From Hyphomicrobium facile (GTDB taxonomy: Bacteria; Pseudomonadota; Alphaproteobacteria; Rhizobiales; Hyphomicrobiaceae), in the NCBI RefSeq assembly GCF_900116175.1, contig NZ_FPCH01000002.1, positions 992,001 to 1,056,000 of the forward strand: a stretch of DNA of 64,000 nucleotides, given 5' to 3'. Below the pieces are notes generated by a model. The model did not search any database and was not told the origin of the DNA. It was given only the letters and a program-made list of their open reading frames with translations. Numbering within the stretch: position 1 is the first letter of the stretch; each line of letters opens with the position of its first letter. The position numbers and the translations under genes were made by a program. Positions 15,807 to 25,561 of the stretch are shown one piece after another.

Positions 15807-16928
15807 TCAGGAGGCGAGATGAGTCTCGAAAAATTTCGCTATTTCGGCGAACGCCTCTTCCGACTCGGGCAATGACGGGGTCAGATATTGGGCGTGGCTC
15901 TGGCCTTCAAAAACCTGAAGCTCAGCGACGACGTCAGCCTGGCGAAGCTTTCGATGCGTGCGCACCGTATCGCTCAGAAACAAGTCGCGCGTTCCCGATG
16001 TCAGGATCGCAGGCGGGAAGCCGCTGAAGTCACCGAAGATCGGCGACAGCATAGGATCGCGCAGATCGCGCTCTCCCGCATAGATGGCGCTTGCCCCGGT
16101 AGCCCAGCTCCGTCGCGAAACCAGGGCGTTATCGACAAACGCGTTGGCCATGATCGTATCTCCCGACCACGTGAGATCGGCTAGAGGACTGCCGGGTCCG
16201 ATGGCGCCGGGGAGCGCAAGGCCTTCGGCCTTTGCCCGGAGCGTCGCGCACAAAGTCAGCGCTCCACCGGCGGAGGTTCCGAAGATCGCCATCTTGCGAG
16301 GGTCGTAGGCGGCCATCAACACGCGCCACACGGCCATCACGTCGTCAAGCGCCGCGGGATAGGGAAAATCCGGCGCCATCCGGTAATCGATCGAGACGAC
16401 TTTGAATTTGCCGTGGCCCGCCATCATCATGCCTTCACCGGCTCCGGCTTCGCCCGGAAAGAGGACGTAGCCGCCGCCGTGAACGTGAACGAGAAGCCGG
16501 TCGCGGTTCCGCGGCGCGATCTCTTTCGGAGTGATGACGAAGACAGGGACGCCTGCCATCGTTGTCTTCTCGACCGTCAGGCCGAAATGTTCGCGAATTG
16601 CCGCAATTGCCGGGGCCGCGCTTTCCGCGCTCTTGGCCGCAAGATCTTTCCAGGCTGCGGAATCCTCGGGGAGTGCATTCCATTCGGGCGCATATGGAGC
16701 GGCAATGACGGCTTGCAGTTCCTTGCTTACTGTCGTCGGCACCGGCAAGCTGCGGGCCGGAAGCTGGCGAGGCTCTAGATTTCCAATTGGCGCTGCTTCT
16801 TGTGCTCGCGCGACCGCGGGTAGCGTAGCGGCTGCTAGCGAACTTCCAAGAAACATCCGGCGCGAGAGCGATAGCTGTTTGTTGATCGCGGCAAACGAGA
16901 GATCGCTCATGTGATTCGTATTCTCCAT
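15807..16928 (-). CDS. Exported alpha/beta-hydrolase, HSL-type esterase
   Basis: 373 residues. A Tat-like signal (SRRMFLGSSLAAA, residues ~22-34) suggests export of a folded enzyme. The hormone-sensitive-lipase family features are present: oxyanion motif HVHGGGYV, nucleophile Ser in FGTSAGG, acid in SGTRDLF and catalytic His in GQSHAQY. The HGGG-type pocket hydrolyses short-chain esters or lactones; the natural substrate is unknown. There are two nearby ATG codons (16928 and 16910), neither with a perfect ribosome site. It is not obviously part of an operon, though the polysaccharide locus starts just beyond. Confidence 0.85.
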   Translation of the reverse strand: MENTNHMSDLSFAAINKQLSLSRRMFLGSSLAAATLPAVARAQEAAPIGNLEPRQLPARSLPVPTTVSKELQAVIAAPYAPEWNALPEDSAAWKDLAAKSAESAAPAIAAIREHFGLTVEKTTMAGVPVFVITPKEIAPRNRDRLLVHVHGGGYVLFPGEAGAGEGMMMAGHGKFKVVSIDYRMAPDFPYPAALDDVMAVWRVLMAAYDPRKMAIFGTSAGGALTLCATLRAKAEGLALPGAIGPGSPLADLTWSGDTIMANAFVDNALVSRRSWATGASAIYAGERDLRDPMLSPIFGDFSGFPPAILTSGTRDLFLSDTVRTHRKLRQADVVAELQVFEGQSHAQYLTPSLPESEEAFAEIAKFFETHLAS

Positions 16929-17084
16929 CTTGGCGAGAGACGAAGGGACTCGTGTATTCGCCTCCGGCGGTCAAGACTGATGTGCGTGAAGCGTCCACTT
17001 GATGGCAATCGTCGCGGTCAAATGGTCGCTCGACGTTCTCGCTTCGATGCAGGAAAATTTCCTGCATCGGGCAGGTCTCGTCGC

Positions 17085-17990
17085 TCAAGCGACTGCACGC
17101 GACTTTTTCAGCTGCGCGGCTTGATCATGCGTGATGGGTTCGAAGCGGCCGTCGCCTTCGAACAGATAGGCGAACTGATCGGCGGAAGCATGCCAAGTGC
17201 CGAGGTCGAACAGATGGAACTTGTAGCGTTGATCTCCGATCGGCAGAACATCCACATCGGGGCGCTGGCGAGGGTCAGCGAGCCCGGCCACCGGAAGATA
17301 GATGGTCTTTGCCGACGAGAGCCAGCAGCCAAGCCACGCAAACGAGCTTACGGATGTCGCGATGTGCGTCGCGCGCCTCAGAATTTCGAAATCAAAAACA
17401 GGTGACGCGCGCGGCGAGAATTCCGCCCCCGCATAGCGCGCACGAAGCCTCCGGCAATATTCATTGTCGTCGTGCGTCTGGCCGATGAATACAGGCCTCA
17501 GACCCGTCTCATTGATCAGCTTATCGAAATAGGCAAAAGGCAGAGGCCAATAATTCTTATGGCTTCCGTCGAGGATGTCTTCTGCACGAATGTGGATGAC
17601 GAGCGTATCGTCTCCATATCGCGGCGCGCTTATTTCGCTTCCGTCAAAGAGCGGTTGAACCCACTCTCTATCGTAATACTCGATCCGAAAGGCGAAGCCG
17701 GACCATTCTATGGCGCGGTATCTGCCCTCGTGGAATTCGCGCACGATCGCGTCAATGTCGAATTCATGACCGCCTTCGACCCTGAGCGTACGGTTTCGAG
17801 ACACGTCTGGACGGCCGGCCGGTATGGACCATTCCGGCATGTCCCCATTGAATACCTCAGCGCCCGGTATCCGGTGGGCCAGGGCCGTGCAGAACATATA
17901 CTGAAGCATTCTATTGCCGAGACGTGCCTTCGGACGCACGATGACCGGGATGCGACGCCTCTTCAGACCAAGAAATTCCAACACGTGCAT
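17085..17990 (-). CDS. GT11-like (alpha-1,2-fucosyltransferase-like) glycosyltransferase
   Basis: 301 residues. The N-terminal RLGNRMLQYMF, the central HIRAED (HxR donor-binding motif of fucosyltransferases) and SSFAWLGCWLS near residue 220 match, in order, conserved segments of family GT11. It would transfer a deoxysugar, possibly fucose, from a GDP-sugar, but donor and acceptor are not established. Cytoplasmic, no membrane segment. GGGGGA stands before the ATG. It lies at the left edge of the exopolysaccharide locus, reading the same way, so it may decorate that polymer or lipopolysaccharide. Confidence 0.7.
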   Translation of the reverse strand: MHVLEFLGLKRRRIPVIVRPKARLGNRMLQYMFCTALAHRIPGAEVFNGDMPEWSIPAGRPDVSRNRTLRVEGGHEFDIDAIVREFHEGRYRAIEWSGFAFRIEYYDREWVQPLFDGSEISAPRYGDDTLVIHIRAEDILDGSHKNYWPLPFAYFDKLINETGLRPVFIGQTHDDNEYCRRLRARYAGAEFSPRASPVFDFEILRRATHIATSVSSFAWLGCWLSSAKTIYLPVAGLADPRQRPDVDVLPIGDQRYKFHLFDLGTWHASADQFAYLFEGDGRFEPITHDQAAQLKKSRAVA

Positions 17991-18206
17991 ACAGATTCCC
18001 CCGGGACGCGGACCAAGCGTAACCCGGGCGAAGATTCAGTGTCCATTGCGCTGCGTGCTGCTATCCACGCTCGAGCGGCGTTGGGACAATCCTGCCAGAT
18101 TGTAGGGGCCCACAATTCGGTGCCCGGGAATTCGGCTTCGTCTGACGGGGCGTGAACTGCTTTTGCAATTCCCACCGTGAGGGAGGGAACCCCGAGGGCG
18201 AGCTGA

Positions 18207-18935
18207 TTATTGAAGTGCTGCCCGCAATACATGATCCAACGGCTGCGAGCCGGACGTCATGCCTTGCTCGTCGGCAACCGCTTTGAGCGCTTTCAGATCT
18301 TTCAAGCGCAGCCCATGGGGCGGAGCCGCTTCGATCAGTCCGCGCGCTTCGAGCTTAGTAAGCGCGAGCGTCAACGCCTCGATGTCGAGGCCGAGAAAAT
18401 CGGCGATGACACCGCAGTTCACGGTATCGTCGATGAACGTCGGATCGCCGCCTTCCGCGTGGCTGCGCTGCGAGACAGCCGTCAGAAATGCCGCGAGGCG
18501 TACCATCGGCTGATTGCGCGAGGATCTCGCCAGGCCTTCGCGGCGGAAAACGAACTCGCGCTCCACCGCTTCGTCGAATCTCGCCTTGTTATGAGCGTCG
18601 CTGGCGATCAGCTTGTCGGTTGAATCGAGACGAAAACAACGGACGACAGTTTTCACAGAGGCCCGCGCGTTGCAGGCATGCCGCTCCAAAAAGCCCATGC
18701 CCACGAGATCTCCGGCAAGCGCGTATTCGACGATCTCCGTCGTCCCGTCATTGCGGGTGCAAGAGATGCAAAGCGCACCGGCTTCGACGCGATAAACGTT
18801 CGCCTTGAGATCGCCTGTTTCAAAAAGGAATTCGTCGCGTGCGAGGGTACGGACCTTGCCCGCCTCGCGATGGCGCCCAGGCGCTTTTCGAACGAGGATT
18901 TTGCTGCCGGCGTCGCCGGATCCTGGTCGCAGCAT
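18207..18935 (-). CDS. Crp/Fnr-family transcription regulator
   Basis: 242 residues: a cyclic-nucleotide-binding-like beta barrel (~30-140) and a C-terminal winged helix-turn-helix (~165-225, VIADFLGLDIEALTLALTKLEARGLI). It has no N-terminal Fnr-type Cys cluster, so it is not a [4Fe-4S] oxygen sensor of the classical type; the ligand is unknown. TGGAG at eight bases supports the ATG at 18935 over the GTG at 18950. It lies between the GT11-like gene and the initiating sugar transferase and may control the exopolysaccharide locus. Confidence 0.85.
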   Translation of the reverse strand: MLRPGSGDAGSKILVRKAPGRHREAGKVRTLARDEFLFETGDLKANVYRVEAGALCISCTRNDGTTEIVEYALAGDLVGMGFLERHACNARASVKTVVRCFRLDSTDKLIASDAHNKARFDEAVEREFVFRREGLARSSRNQPMVRLAAFLTAVSQRSHAEGGDPTFIDDTVNCGVIADFLGLDIEALTLALTKLEARGLIEAAPPHGLRLKDLKALKAVADEQGMTSGSQPLDHVLRAALQ

Positions 18936-19225
18936 ACTCAAACTCCACACAACACAAACTCGAACGCCTCAATCAACACGAGGCGCAAACTAGAAACGGA
19001 CGTTCGCAGAAGGAATTTCAGCATCCGCCGAATTACCGGCGTCGTGAACATCACGATGTAGAAAAGCTACTATAATCTGTCTCATTTCTTCAAATATGTC
19101 CAATTGTTTCAGGACCCCGTCCGTCAACGCCCCATTTTTCGGGGAAGCTTCCGCCTCCCCAACCCGCTCAAACTTCTTGCGGCGCCAACGGGTTCCGAGG
19201 CGGACATAAGTCTAAGATGGGAGGG

Positions 19226-20668
19226 CTATGGCCTGAGGTCGCGCCATGCCTGGGCTATGGCCCGATGGTCAACCCGCTCACCGAAAAGGATCGTCCGGGC
19301 TGTATTGAGGAGGATCAGCATATCGAGCGCGAACGACGCGTTCCTGATGTACCACAGATCCAGCGCGGTTTTATCCTCTATGGAGAGGTGCCGGCCGCCT
19401 TTGATTTGCGCCCAGCCCGTCAACCCGGGCCGAAGCTGCAAGCGCGCCGCGGAAGACGACGGCTGGTCAACGGGCAACAGCGGACGCGGCCCCACGAGCG
19501 ACATATGTCCGAGCAGCACATTGTAGACCTGGGGCAGCTCGTCGAGCCGAAGGCGGCGAAGTAGGGTTCCGATCTTCGAGACACGCTCCGCATCGGTCAG
19601 CGCGCGTCCATTCTGGTCGCGTGCGCGCCCCATGGTGCGAAACTTCAGTATCCGTATCGGCTTCCCCAATGCCCCCGGCCTCTGCTGCCAGAATATCAGC
19701 GGATATCCGACATCCAGCATGACGATAATGCCGATGACCACCATCGCAGGCGCCAGGCAAATTATGCCTATCAACGCCACTGACGCGTCGATCAGGCGCT
19801 TCCATCGCAAATACGAGCTTGGCGCGAGGTTGCCGCCACCGGAAACCGGGACCGGCGGGGTGTTGATCTGCGCGGATGAGACGTCATCAACGGTGGCCGG
19901 GACAGTGGATGTCAGATCACCCAAACCATATTGCGCCGAGAGATGGTCTACGCGAATGCCGTGGCTCTTTTCCAAGTGGGCCAGCGACCTCTGCGAGGCT
20001 GCAGACAGCTGATCCAACGGCGTTGCAAGCACGATGCAATCGATGCGGACACCGTGAACCGAAAGGTCATGAAAAACGTCTTCCACGGCTTCAGGGCGAC
20101 CGAGGATCCTGCACGAGTGCAGCAATCGTCCGTGGTGCCGCTCGGCGTCGGATAAGATTCCGGCGACGTGAATGCGCTCATGTGCATTCTCTGCGGCGCA
20201 ACGCAGGAAAAGATCAGCGACGGGGCTCAGACCGACGAGCAGAACGCTCTGCCGTCCATCGCGAGCGAGGAGTTCCCTCGCCAGCCGCGCACGACGTCTC
20301 AGCGAGTGGCGCAGACGCATCGCCGCCCGCACTCCCACGAGCAGGCATAGAATGAGCAGTCCGTGCATTACAGGCAATGAAAGGGGAATGGCCTGCACGT
20401 CATCGAAGGAAAAAACCGCAGCCGTCGCCAGCGCTACGATCCAAATGGCGACGGCCAGGATCGGTAAGCAATCGTTCAGCGACGTGAACCGCCAAACGGT
20501 GCGATTCAATCCGAAAATCAATAGTGCAGGGACTGCAACGGCCATCGTGAAAAGGAGATACGTCCCCACGAGGTCGGACGATGCCTGAGGGCTGCACAGA
20601 GCAATTGCCATCAGGGTCGAAATTGCAATCAACGCAACATCAACAGACAGCAAAGCGAAACGGTGCAT
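19226..20668 (-). CDS. Initiating sugar-phosphate transferase (polyprenyl-P, WbaP/ExoY type)
   Basis: 480 residues. Several N-terminal transmembrane segments and a central nucleotide-binding-like domain (~135-245) precede the C-terminal bacterial sugar transferase domain (~290-480), which links the first sugar-1-phosphate to undecaprenyl phosphate. Signature segments: KRLIDASVALIG, a membrane helix, KFRTM, RLDELPQVYNVL, MSLVGPRP and RPGLTGWAQI. This is the committed step for repeat-unit assembly in the locus. It is transcribed away from the rfaH-like gene, the two sharing a 176-bp intergenic region. Confidence 0.92.
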   Translation of the reverse strand: MHRFALLSVDVALIAISTLMAIALCSPQASSDLVGTYLLFTMAVAVPALLIFGLNRTVWRFTSLNDCLPILAVAIWIVALATAAVFSFDDVQAIPLSLPVMHGLLILCLLVGVRAAMRLRHSLRRRARLARELLARDGRQSVLLVGLSPVADLFLRCAAENAHERIHVAGILSDAERHHGRLLHSCRILGRPEAVEDVFHDLSVHGVRIDCIVLATPLDQLSAASQRSLAHLEKSHGIRVDHLSAQYGLGDLTSTVPATVDDVSSAQINTPPVPVSGGGNLAPSSYLRWKRLIDASVALIGIICLAPAMVVIGIIVMLDVGYPLIFWQQRPGALGKPIRILKFRTMGRARDQNGRALTDAERVSKIGTLLRRLRLDELPQVYNVLLGHMSLVGPRPLLPVDQPSSSAARLQLRPGLTGWAQIKGGRHLSIEDKTALDLWYIRNASFALDMLILLNTARTILFGERVDHRAIAQAWRDLRP

Positions 20669-20844
20669 TCAGCGGCTCCGGAGATGCGCGTCGCGTCGGT
20701 GGACAGCGCGCGACATGGACTAGTTCTTCTTGATCATTTCAGCAAGTTCGACATCTTGGGCGATTGTGGATAAGTGGCCGCCGCATATGGCTCCGTCACG
20801 CTCCGCAGTGCTAGTTCCTTCGTGCTACTTGCGGAGGTCCAAAC

Positions 20845-21369
20845 ATGAACTGCTTTGTTTCCGAACGCTGCTCCGATCCCATCTGGATTGCGGTGAACAC
20901 TCATCCGAACCGGGAGCGAACGGCGGAGTTCAATCTTCGAAATCAGGGATATGATGTTTATGTGCCGCTGATCCGAAAGCAAATTCGGCACGCCCGGCGC
21001 GTGAGCGACGTGCTTCGACCTCTCTTTCCCGGCTACCTGTTTGTGTGCCTGGCGTCCACGCAAAGCCGCTGGCGCCCCATCCTATCGACCGTCGGCGTCA
21101 GATCCGTCGTCTGCACGCGCGACTTGCCTTGCATCCTTCCCAATCAATTCCTCGCCGATCTGATGGCGCGCGAGAAAGATGGCGTGGTCGCACGCCCTGC
21201 ATCATCTCCCCGGGTCGGCGAAAGCGTGCGCGTCGGCCGCGGGGCCTTCGATGGCTTCGTCGGAAAAATCATCGACCTAGCGGAGAATGATCGTCTCGTC
21301 GTATTGATGGACTTCCTCAACAGACCGGTCCGGGTCAAGATTTCGGGTGACTTGCTGTCGGTTGTCTAG
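20845..21369 (+). CDS. NusG/RfaH-like antitermination factor
   Basis: 174 residues. NusG N-terminal domain (WIAVNTHPNRER, then YDVYVPLIRK and LFPGYLFVCL) followed by a KOW domain (GESVRVGRGAFDGFVGKI). Specialised NusG paralogs such as RfaH and UpxY travel with RNA polymerase and prevent early termination in long polysaccharide operons. GGAGG lies seven bases before the ATG. It is the only rightward gene inside a leftward locus, and its last 93 bases overlap the 3' end of the convergent final glycosyltransferase gene. I saw no obvious ops element. Confidence 0.88.
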   Translation: MNCFVSERCSDPIWIAVNTHPNRERTAEFNLRNQGYDVYVPLIRKQIRHARRVSDVLRPLFPGYLFVCLASTQSRWRPILSTVGVRSVVCTRDLPCILPNQFLADLMAREKDGVVARPASSPRVGESVRVGRGAFDGFVGKIIDLAENDRLVVLMDFLNRPVRVKISGDLLSVV

Positions 21370-22602
21370 GACGCTCTCGAGCAGTTGGCTCCACGCGGCG
21401 ATGGCTTGTTTCTTGCCGAAATTGGCCTCGCACATCGCTCGCGCGCGCTCGCCCATGGCGCGGCAACGCTTCGGATCGTTCGCCAAAATCGCGAGGGTCT
21501 CGGCGACGCCCTGCCCATCGCCTGATGCAATCGTCGCGCCGCATTCGAATTGATTTATCAGCCGCGCAACCTCTCCGTCGGCCGCTCCTACAAAAAGCGC
21601 CGGTCGCCCTGACGCAGCGATGCCGTAGAACTTACTCGGCACGATAAGCCCTTCGAGCTCGGGCTTCAGCACGACGATGTGGACGTCGGCCACCGACAAG
21701 CTTTCCGCGAGCTTTTCGCGCGGCTGATAGGGCCGGAACACGACATTGGCGATGCCTCGCCGTTCCGTCTCGCGTCTCAACTGTTCAAAACACGCGCCCC
21801 CGCCAATGAACAGCCAGCAGATCTCCGCCTCTTCACCGGCCTGACTGGTTGCGGCAATCGCATCGAGCAATGTCTCAATGCCGTGAGCGCGCCCAAGATT
21901 GCCCGAATACCCAACGACGAACTTTGTCGATAGTCCCCATTCGGCGCGCAATCGATTTTGCTTCGGAGGCATGGGCCGTATCACTTCGATATCGGACCAG
22001 TTCGGGATGACTGAAATGCGCGCTTCGTCGACACCGAATTCTCGAAGACGCTCGGCCATACGCGTGCCGATGGCAACGTTCATCGAGGCGTGGCGCAACG
22101 AGATATTACGCAGCAGGCGAAACGGCGCAAACAAAAGCGATGACCGCCTTCCAGCGACTTGAAGCGCCTCGGCAACCTCGGGGAAAATATCCTGAAGCCA
22201 GTTGACGGAGATCGCACCGCGGGCCCTGGCGATGACCGACACCAAAATCGACAGCGCCGGAGGATCCGTCATCGCGACGACGATGTCGCCGCGATGAGCG
22301 ATGCGCGCCAACGCCCAGGCCGCGGAAATGTAAAACGTCAAATAATCGATCATTCGAAACGCGAGGCTCGCGCGGCCGAAGCGCGATGTCCAGACGCGCT
22401 CGATCTCAACGCCTCCTTGCTTTTCGCGCGACGGCAGGCGCGCGTCTGGCTCGTCGTAGCGCAGCCTGCTTGCAATCACGGACACCGCCTCGCCTCGATC
22501 TCTGAGACCGAAAGCCAAATCTGCCAGCATCTGGCTCGTCGCCGAATGGTCAGGATAGAAATAGCGATTGATGAAGATGATGCGCACGGCTGGCTCAATC
22601 AT
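21277..22602 (-). CDS. GT4 glycosyltransferase, WcaI/WbuB-like
   Basis: 441 residues of a GT-B fold enzyme: N-terminal FINRYFYPDHSATSQML resembles the WcaI/WbuB group; the donor half shows GYSGNLGRAHG and LEGLIVPSKFYG with the usual spacing. It transfers a sugar from a nucleotide donor to the lipid-linked repeat unit at the inner membrane. The ATG at 22602 overlaps the stop of the acetyltransferase gene (ATGA), implying coupled translation, so a 69-codon open extension is not used. The last ~30 codons extend past the normal fold and lie antisense to the rfaH-like gene. Confidence 0.88.
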   Translation of the reverse strand: MIEPAVRIIFINRYFYPDHSATSQMLADLAFGLRDRGEAVSVIASRLRYDEPDARLPSREKQGGVEIERVWTSRFGRASLAFRMIDYLTFYISAAWALARIAHRGDIVVAMTDPPALSILVSVIARARGAISVNWLQDIFPEVAEALQVAGRRSSLLFAPFRLLRNISLRHASMNVAIGTRMAERLREFGVDEARISVIPNWSDIEVIRPMPPKQNRLRAEWGLSTKFVVGYSGNLGRAHGIETLLDAIAATSQAGEEAEICWLFIGGGACFEQLRRETERRGIANVVFRPYQPREKLAESLSVADVHIVVLKPELEGLIVPSKFYGIAASGRPALFVGAADGEVARLINQFECGATIASGDGQGVAETLAILANDPKRCRAMGERARAMCEANFGKKQAIAAWSQLLESVLDNRQQVTRNLDPDRSVEEVHQYDETIILR

Positions 22603-23195
22603 TGAATCGGGAGAGACGACCGCGAATGCGCGGCCTCGCGCAACGCGATCACTGATGATGACCGGGGACGCGATTTGATCGGCTTCGCAGGGTTTCCGCT
22701 GTTGATGCTCCACGCCGGGGTCGTTCGCGTCGCGATGCTGCCCAACGCAAGAATGCTGCCCTCCCCGATTGTGACGCCGGGAGCCACGACGCTGCGTGCT
22801 CCGATCCAAACGCTGTCGCAGATGCGTATCGGCTCCGCGCGGAGATCAAAGGCGACGGCTGCCCAATCGTGATTTCCGGAGCAGAGATAGGCCCCCTGCG
22901 ATATGCAGCAATGCGAACCTATCGCGACGGCGGCGAGATTATCGATCCACACGTCTTCGCCGATCCAGGAATGGTCGCCGATCGTCAACCGCCACGGAAA
23001 CTTTACGCGGACACCCGGCTTGATCGTTACGCCTTTGCCGATACGCGCGCCGAACATGCGCAGGATCAGGCGCCGCTGTGACGATCCCGGAATTTGAGAC
23101 CGCAAGAAAGCCCATTGCGCGAATATCCAGAGGGCTTCGAACCAAGCCGGCTTGCCTCTCGAAAAGCCGCGGTTGTGATAGGCGTCAAGTCGCAT
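22599..23195 (-). CDS. WcaF-like polysaccharide acetyltransferase
   Basis: 198 residues, the usual size of WcaF-family O-acetyltransferases. After a helical N-terminus it has left-handed beta-helix hexapeptide repeats (IGKGVTIKPGVRVKFPW, IGEDVWIDNLAAVAIG, GARSVVAPGVTIGEGS) and the catalytic-type His in SGNHDW. It would acetylate a sugar of the exopolysaccharide with acetyl-CoA. GGGAG before the ATG at 23195 and a 13-base gap to the upstream gene decide the start. It overlaps the next glycosyltransferase gene by 4 bases. Confidence 0.87.
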   Translation of the reverse strand: MRLDAYHNRGFSRGKPAWFEALWIFAQWAFLRSQIPGSSQRRLILRMFGARIGKGVTIKPGVRVKFPWRLTIGDHSWIGEDVWIDNLAAVAIGSHCCISQGAYLCSGNHDWAAVAFDLRAEPIRICDSVWIGARSVVAPGVTIGEGSILALGSIATRTTPAWSINSGNPAKPIKSRPRSSSVIALREAAHSRSSLPIQ

Positions 23196-23208
23196 TAAGC
23201 GCGCTCCC

Positions 23209-24366
23209 TCAGATGCGAACGCATGCAGGAGGTGTTCCTCCGTCAAGCAACCACGCGTAAACTTGCAGGAGCTGACCGGCGACGCTGCCCCAACAGAAGC
23301 TGCGCTCGGCGAGCCGACGGCCATTTCGCCCCATCTCTTGCTGCGCCTCCGGTGTCATTCCCATGAAGACACGAATCTCACGAGCAATCCGATCTGGTTC
23401 GAGCGACAGCCGGAACGCTGCCTTTTCGCGAAATCCCTCCGGCAGATTGCACGCTTCGGTTTGCAGAACCGGGAGGCCGTACGACCACGCTTCGAGGACC
23501 GCAATCGGCAAGCCTTCGCTGAGCGATGACAACACGAATGCATCGGCAGAGCGGAAGGCGGCGTCCTTTTCGCTGCCGAACATCGGTCCGAGGAAGTGAA
23601 TGCGATCTTCGAGATGCCGCGCTTTTACAAGCTTGCGAAGGACTTCCGCATAGCCGCCTTCATCCCATCCTGCGATTGCAAGATGCCAATTCGTATTCGC
23701 CGCATCGGACGGCCACGCCTCGATGAGGGCTGCGATATTCTTCTTCGGATGCAAGCGACCGAGAAAGAGCATGACGCGATGGTCTTCGGGTACGATGCTT
23801 CGCCAGGGTGCCGGCTTACGTTCTTCGAACGATGGCAGCGCGATACCGTTCGGGATGACGCAAATGGGATTTCTGAATCCCAGCTCGCGGATGGCTTGCG
23901 CTTCGGCTTCGCAGAGCGCGTGGAAACAGCCCGCACGGCGAAGATGCGTGTTCTCGTAGAGCCGGGCGGCGATTTTCTTTTTCCAGGCTGAATGCTTCAG
24001 CGCCCATGCGTCCAACATGCCATGAGGCGACACGACATATGGCCGGCCAGTCGACGCCCCCCATTTCGCGACGGCGCGGGATGGATACTTCCAGATCCCG
24101 TGCGAGTGGGCGATGTCAGCGCCCGATCGCTCCAAACAGCCGCGCGCTTCCGGCGCGTATCCGATGGCTGACGGACCGAGAACGCGAAGCGGTGACGCCG
24201 GAATGCCTTGCCATTCCTCTGTGTCGCGCTCCCAACCACTGTCTCGCAAGCCGACGACGTTTACGTCTGCATTCGTCGCCAAGAGGCTTCGCGAAAGGGC
24301 TTGTACAGCGGTCGCCACTCCGCCGCCCGATCGCGAAAGGCTGCTGGTTACGAGCAACACCTTCAT
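23209..24366 (-). CDS. GT4 glycosyltransferase
   Basis: 385 residues, GT-B fold: N-terminal SLSRSGGGVATAVQ glycine-rich loop, VSPHGMLD, the donor-site segment FLGRLHPKKN and the EX7E motif SEGLPIAVLEAW. It resembles transferases of colanic-acid-type loci that open with a similar Gly-rich loop. Soluble or peripheral at the inner membrane. It lies 13 bp after the preceding transferase gene and 13 bp before wcaF. Sugar specificity cannot be read from sequence. Confidence 0.87.
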   Translation of the reverse strand: MKVLLVTSSLSRSGGGVATAVQALSRSLLATNADVNVVGLRDSGWERDTEEWQGIPASPLRVLGPSAIGYAPEARGCLERSGADIAHSHGIWKYPSRAVAKWGASTGRPYVVSPHGMLDAWALKHSAWKKKIAARLYENTHLRRAGCFHALCEAEAQAIRELGFRNPICVIPNGIALPSFEERKPAPWRSIVPEDHRVMLFLGRLHPKKNIAALIEAWPSDAANTNWHLAIAGWDEGGYAEVLRKLVKARHLEDRIHFLGPMFGSEKDAAFRSADAFVLSSLSEGLPIAVLEAWSYGLPVLQTEACNLPEGFREKAAFRLSLEPDRIAREIRVFMGMTPEAQQEMGRNGRRLAERSFCWGSVAGQLLQVYAWLLDGGTPPACVRI

Positions 24367-24379
24367 GCTGTGGTGAGCT

Positions 24380-25561
24380 TCAAACCCGAAGCGATAGCGC
24401 GGCGGCGACCGCGCTACTGATGTAGAGACGCCTGCGCGAACGCGATCGCTTAGCGATCCCGGCGGCCGTGACTAGCCCTGTCGCGAAACGGTCGAGATCC
24501 CAATTCGCAATGATACGCCAACTCGCGTCGCCCATTTCCTTCCGTCTGGTGGACGTCGCGATAACTCCCATCAGTCTCGAGAGTTCACCGACATTCATCG
24601 GATCGAAGACGAAGCCGTTCACGCCGCTGTCCACGAGGTCGCGATGGCATCCTGCGCCTTTAGAGACAAGCACAGGGAGGCCGGCCGCCATGGCCTCGTT
24701 CACGACGAGCCCCCATTCGTCGACGGTGCTCGCGAGGACGAATGCGCCAGCGCGGGCATAAGCGCCGGGCAGGTCTCCGTAGCTCTTTTGACCTAGGAAA
24801 TAGACGTTGGACACGACAGAAAGCTCGGCCGCGCGGCGTGTGACCGCGTCGCGCAGAGGACCATCACCGGCGAGGACGAGGTCCCACGCACCTTCCCCGT
24901 GCTCGCGGCGATAGAGCGCGAATGCCTCCAACAGGCCGAGCAAGTTCTTTTTGGCGATGAATCGGGCGCTGCAAAAGAAGTACGACTGCGGGAGGTCGTA
25001 TCGCTTCGGCGTATTATTCGCGCCCCTGCCGATGTTGGCGTTCGCGAAGTGCTGGTTGTCCACGACGTCAAAGCCGGTTTCGATTTTATCTTCCGGGAAG
25101 CCGAGGGACGCGAGGTATTCCGCGTGCAGCGAACCGGCGACGAGAGCCGACTGATAGAGAGGCAGCAGCTGCCGCTTCAATATTTCGCGGCCAAAATTTC
25201 CACGAGCGCTGCCCGCATGCGTGTCGCTCATCAGAACGGCCGGTATTCCAAGCGCGTGGCTCACGCGTAGGGCTGCCAAAGCAAACGGCTCGGAATATCC
25301 GGGAATAGCGATGACGTCCGCCGAGAACCGGACAAGTTCGTTAGCAAGATTGGCCATGAAAGAGGCGCCGGCGTTGCTCTTGCCTTCACCCTTGGATAGC
25401 GAGACGACGCGCGCGTCGCGTTTTTGCTCGATCGCGTCCCAGTCGTAATCAGGATCGACCGCGGAATGCTCCAGCGCGACGACCGGATGGCGTAGCCGGA
25501 GAGCCCCCAGGCGCGCGATGTGATACGGCCCATAGCTCCGAAAGAGCAGCGCTATTTTCAC
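24380..25561 (-). CDS. GT4 glycosyltransferase with DX7E variant
   Basis: 393 residues from a GTG that overlaps the stop of the polymerase gene (GTGA); the frame is open 112 codons further, but that part overlaps the polymerase and lacks fold features. It begins VKIALLFRSYGPYH, has SDTHAGSARG, SARFIAKKN in the donor half, and VDEWGLVVNEAM where most relatives have E-(P/x)-WGLVVNE. The first acidic residue of the EX7E pair is therefore Asp, conservative but unusual. Peripheral membrane enzyme of the repeat-unit pathway. Confidence 0.83.
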   Translation of the reverse strand: MKIALLFRSYGPYHIARLGALRLRHPVVALEHSAVDPDYDWDAIEQKRDARVVSLSKGEGKSNAGASFMANLANELVRFSADVIAIPGYSEPFALAALRVSHALGIPAVLMSDTHAGSARGNFGREILKRQLLPLYQSALVAGSLHAEYLASLGFPEDKIETGFDVVDNQHFANANIGRGANNTPKRYDLPQSYFFCSARFIAKKNLLGLLEAFALYRREHGEGAWDLVLAGDGPLRDAVTRRAAELSVVSNVYFLGQKSYGDLPGAYARAGAFVLASTVDEWGLVVNEAMAAGLPVLVSKGAGCHRDLVDSGVNGFVFDPMNVGELSRLMGVIATSTRRKEMGDASWRIIANWDLDRFATGLVTAAGIAKRSRSRRRLYISSAVAAALSLRV

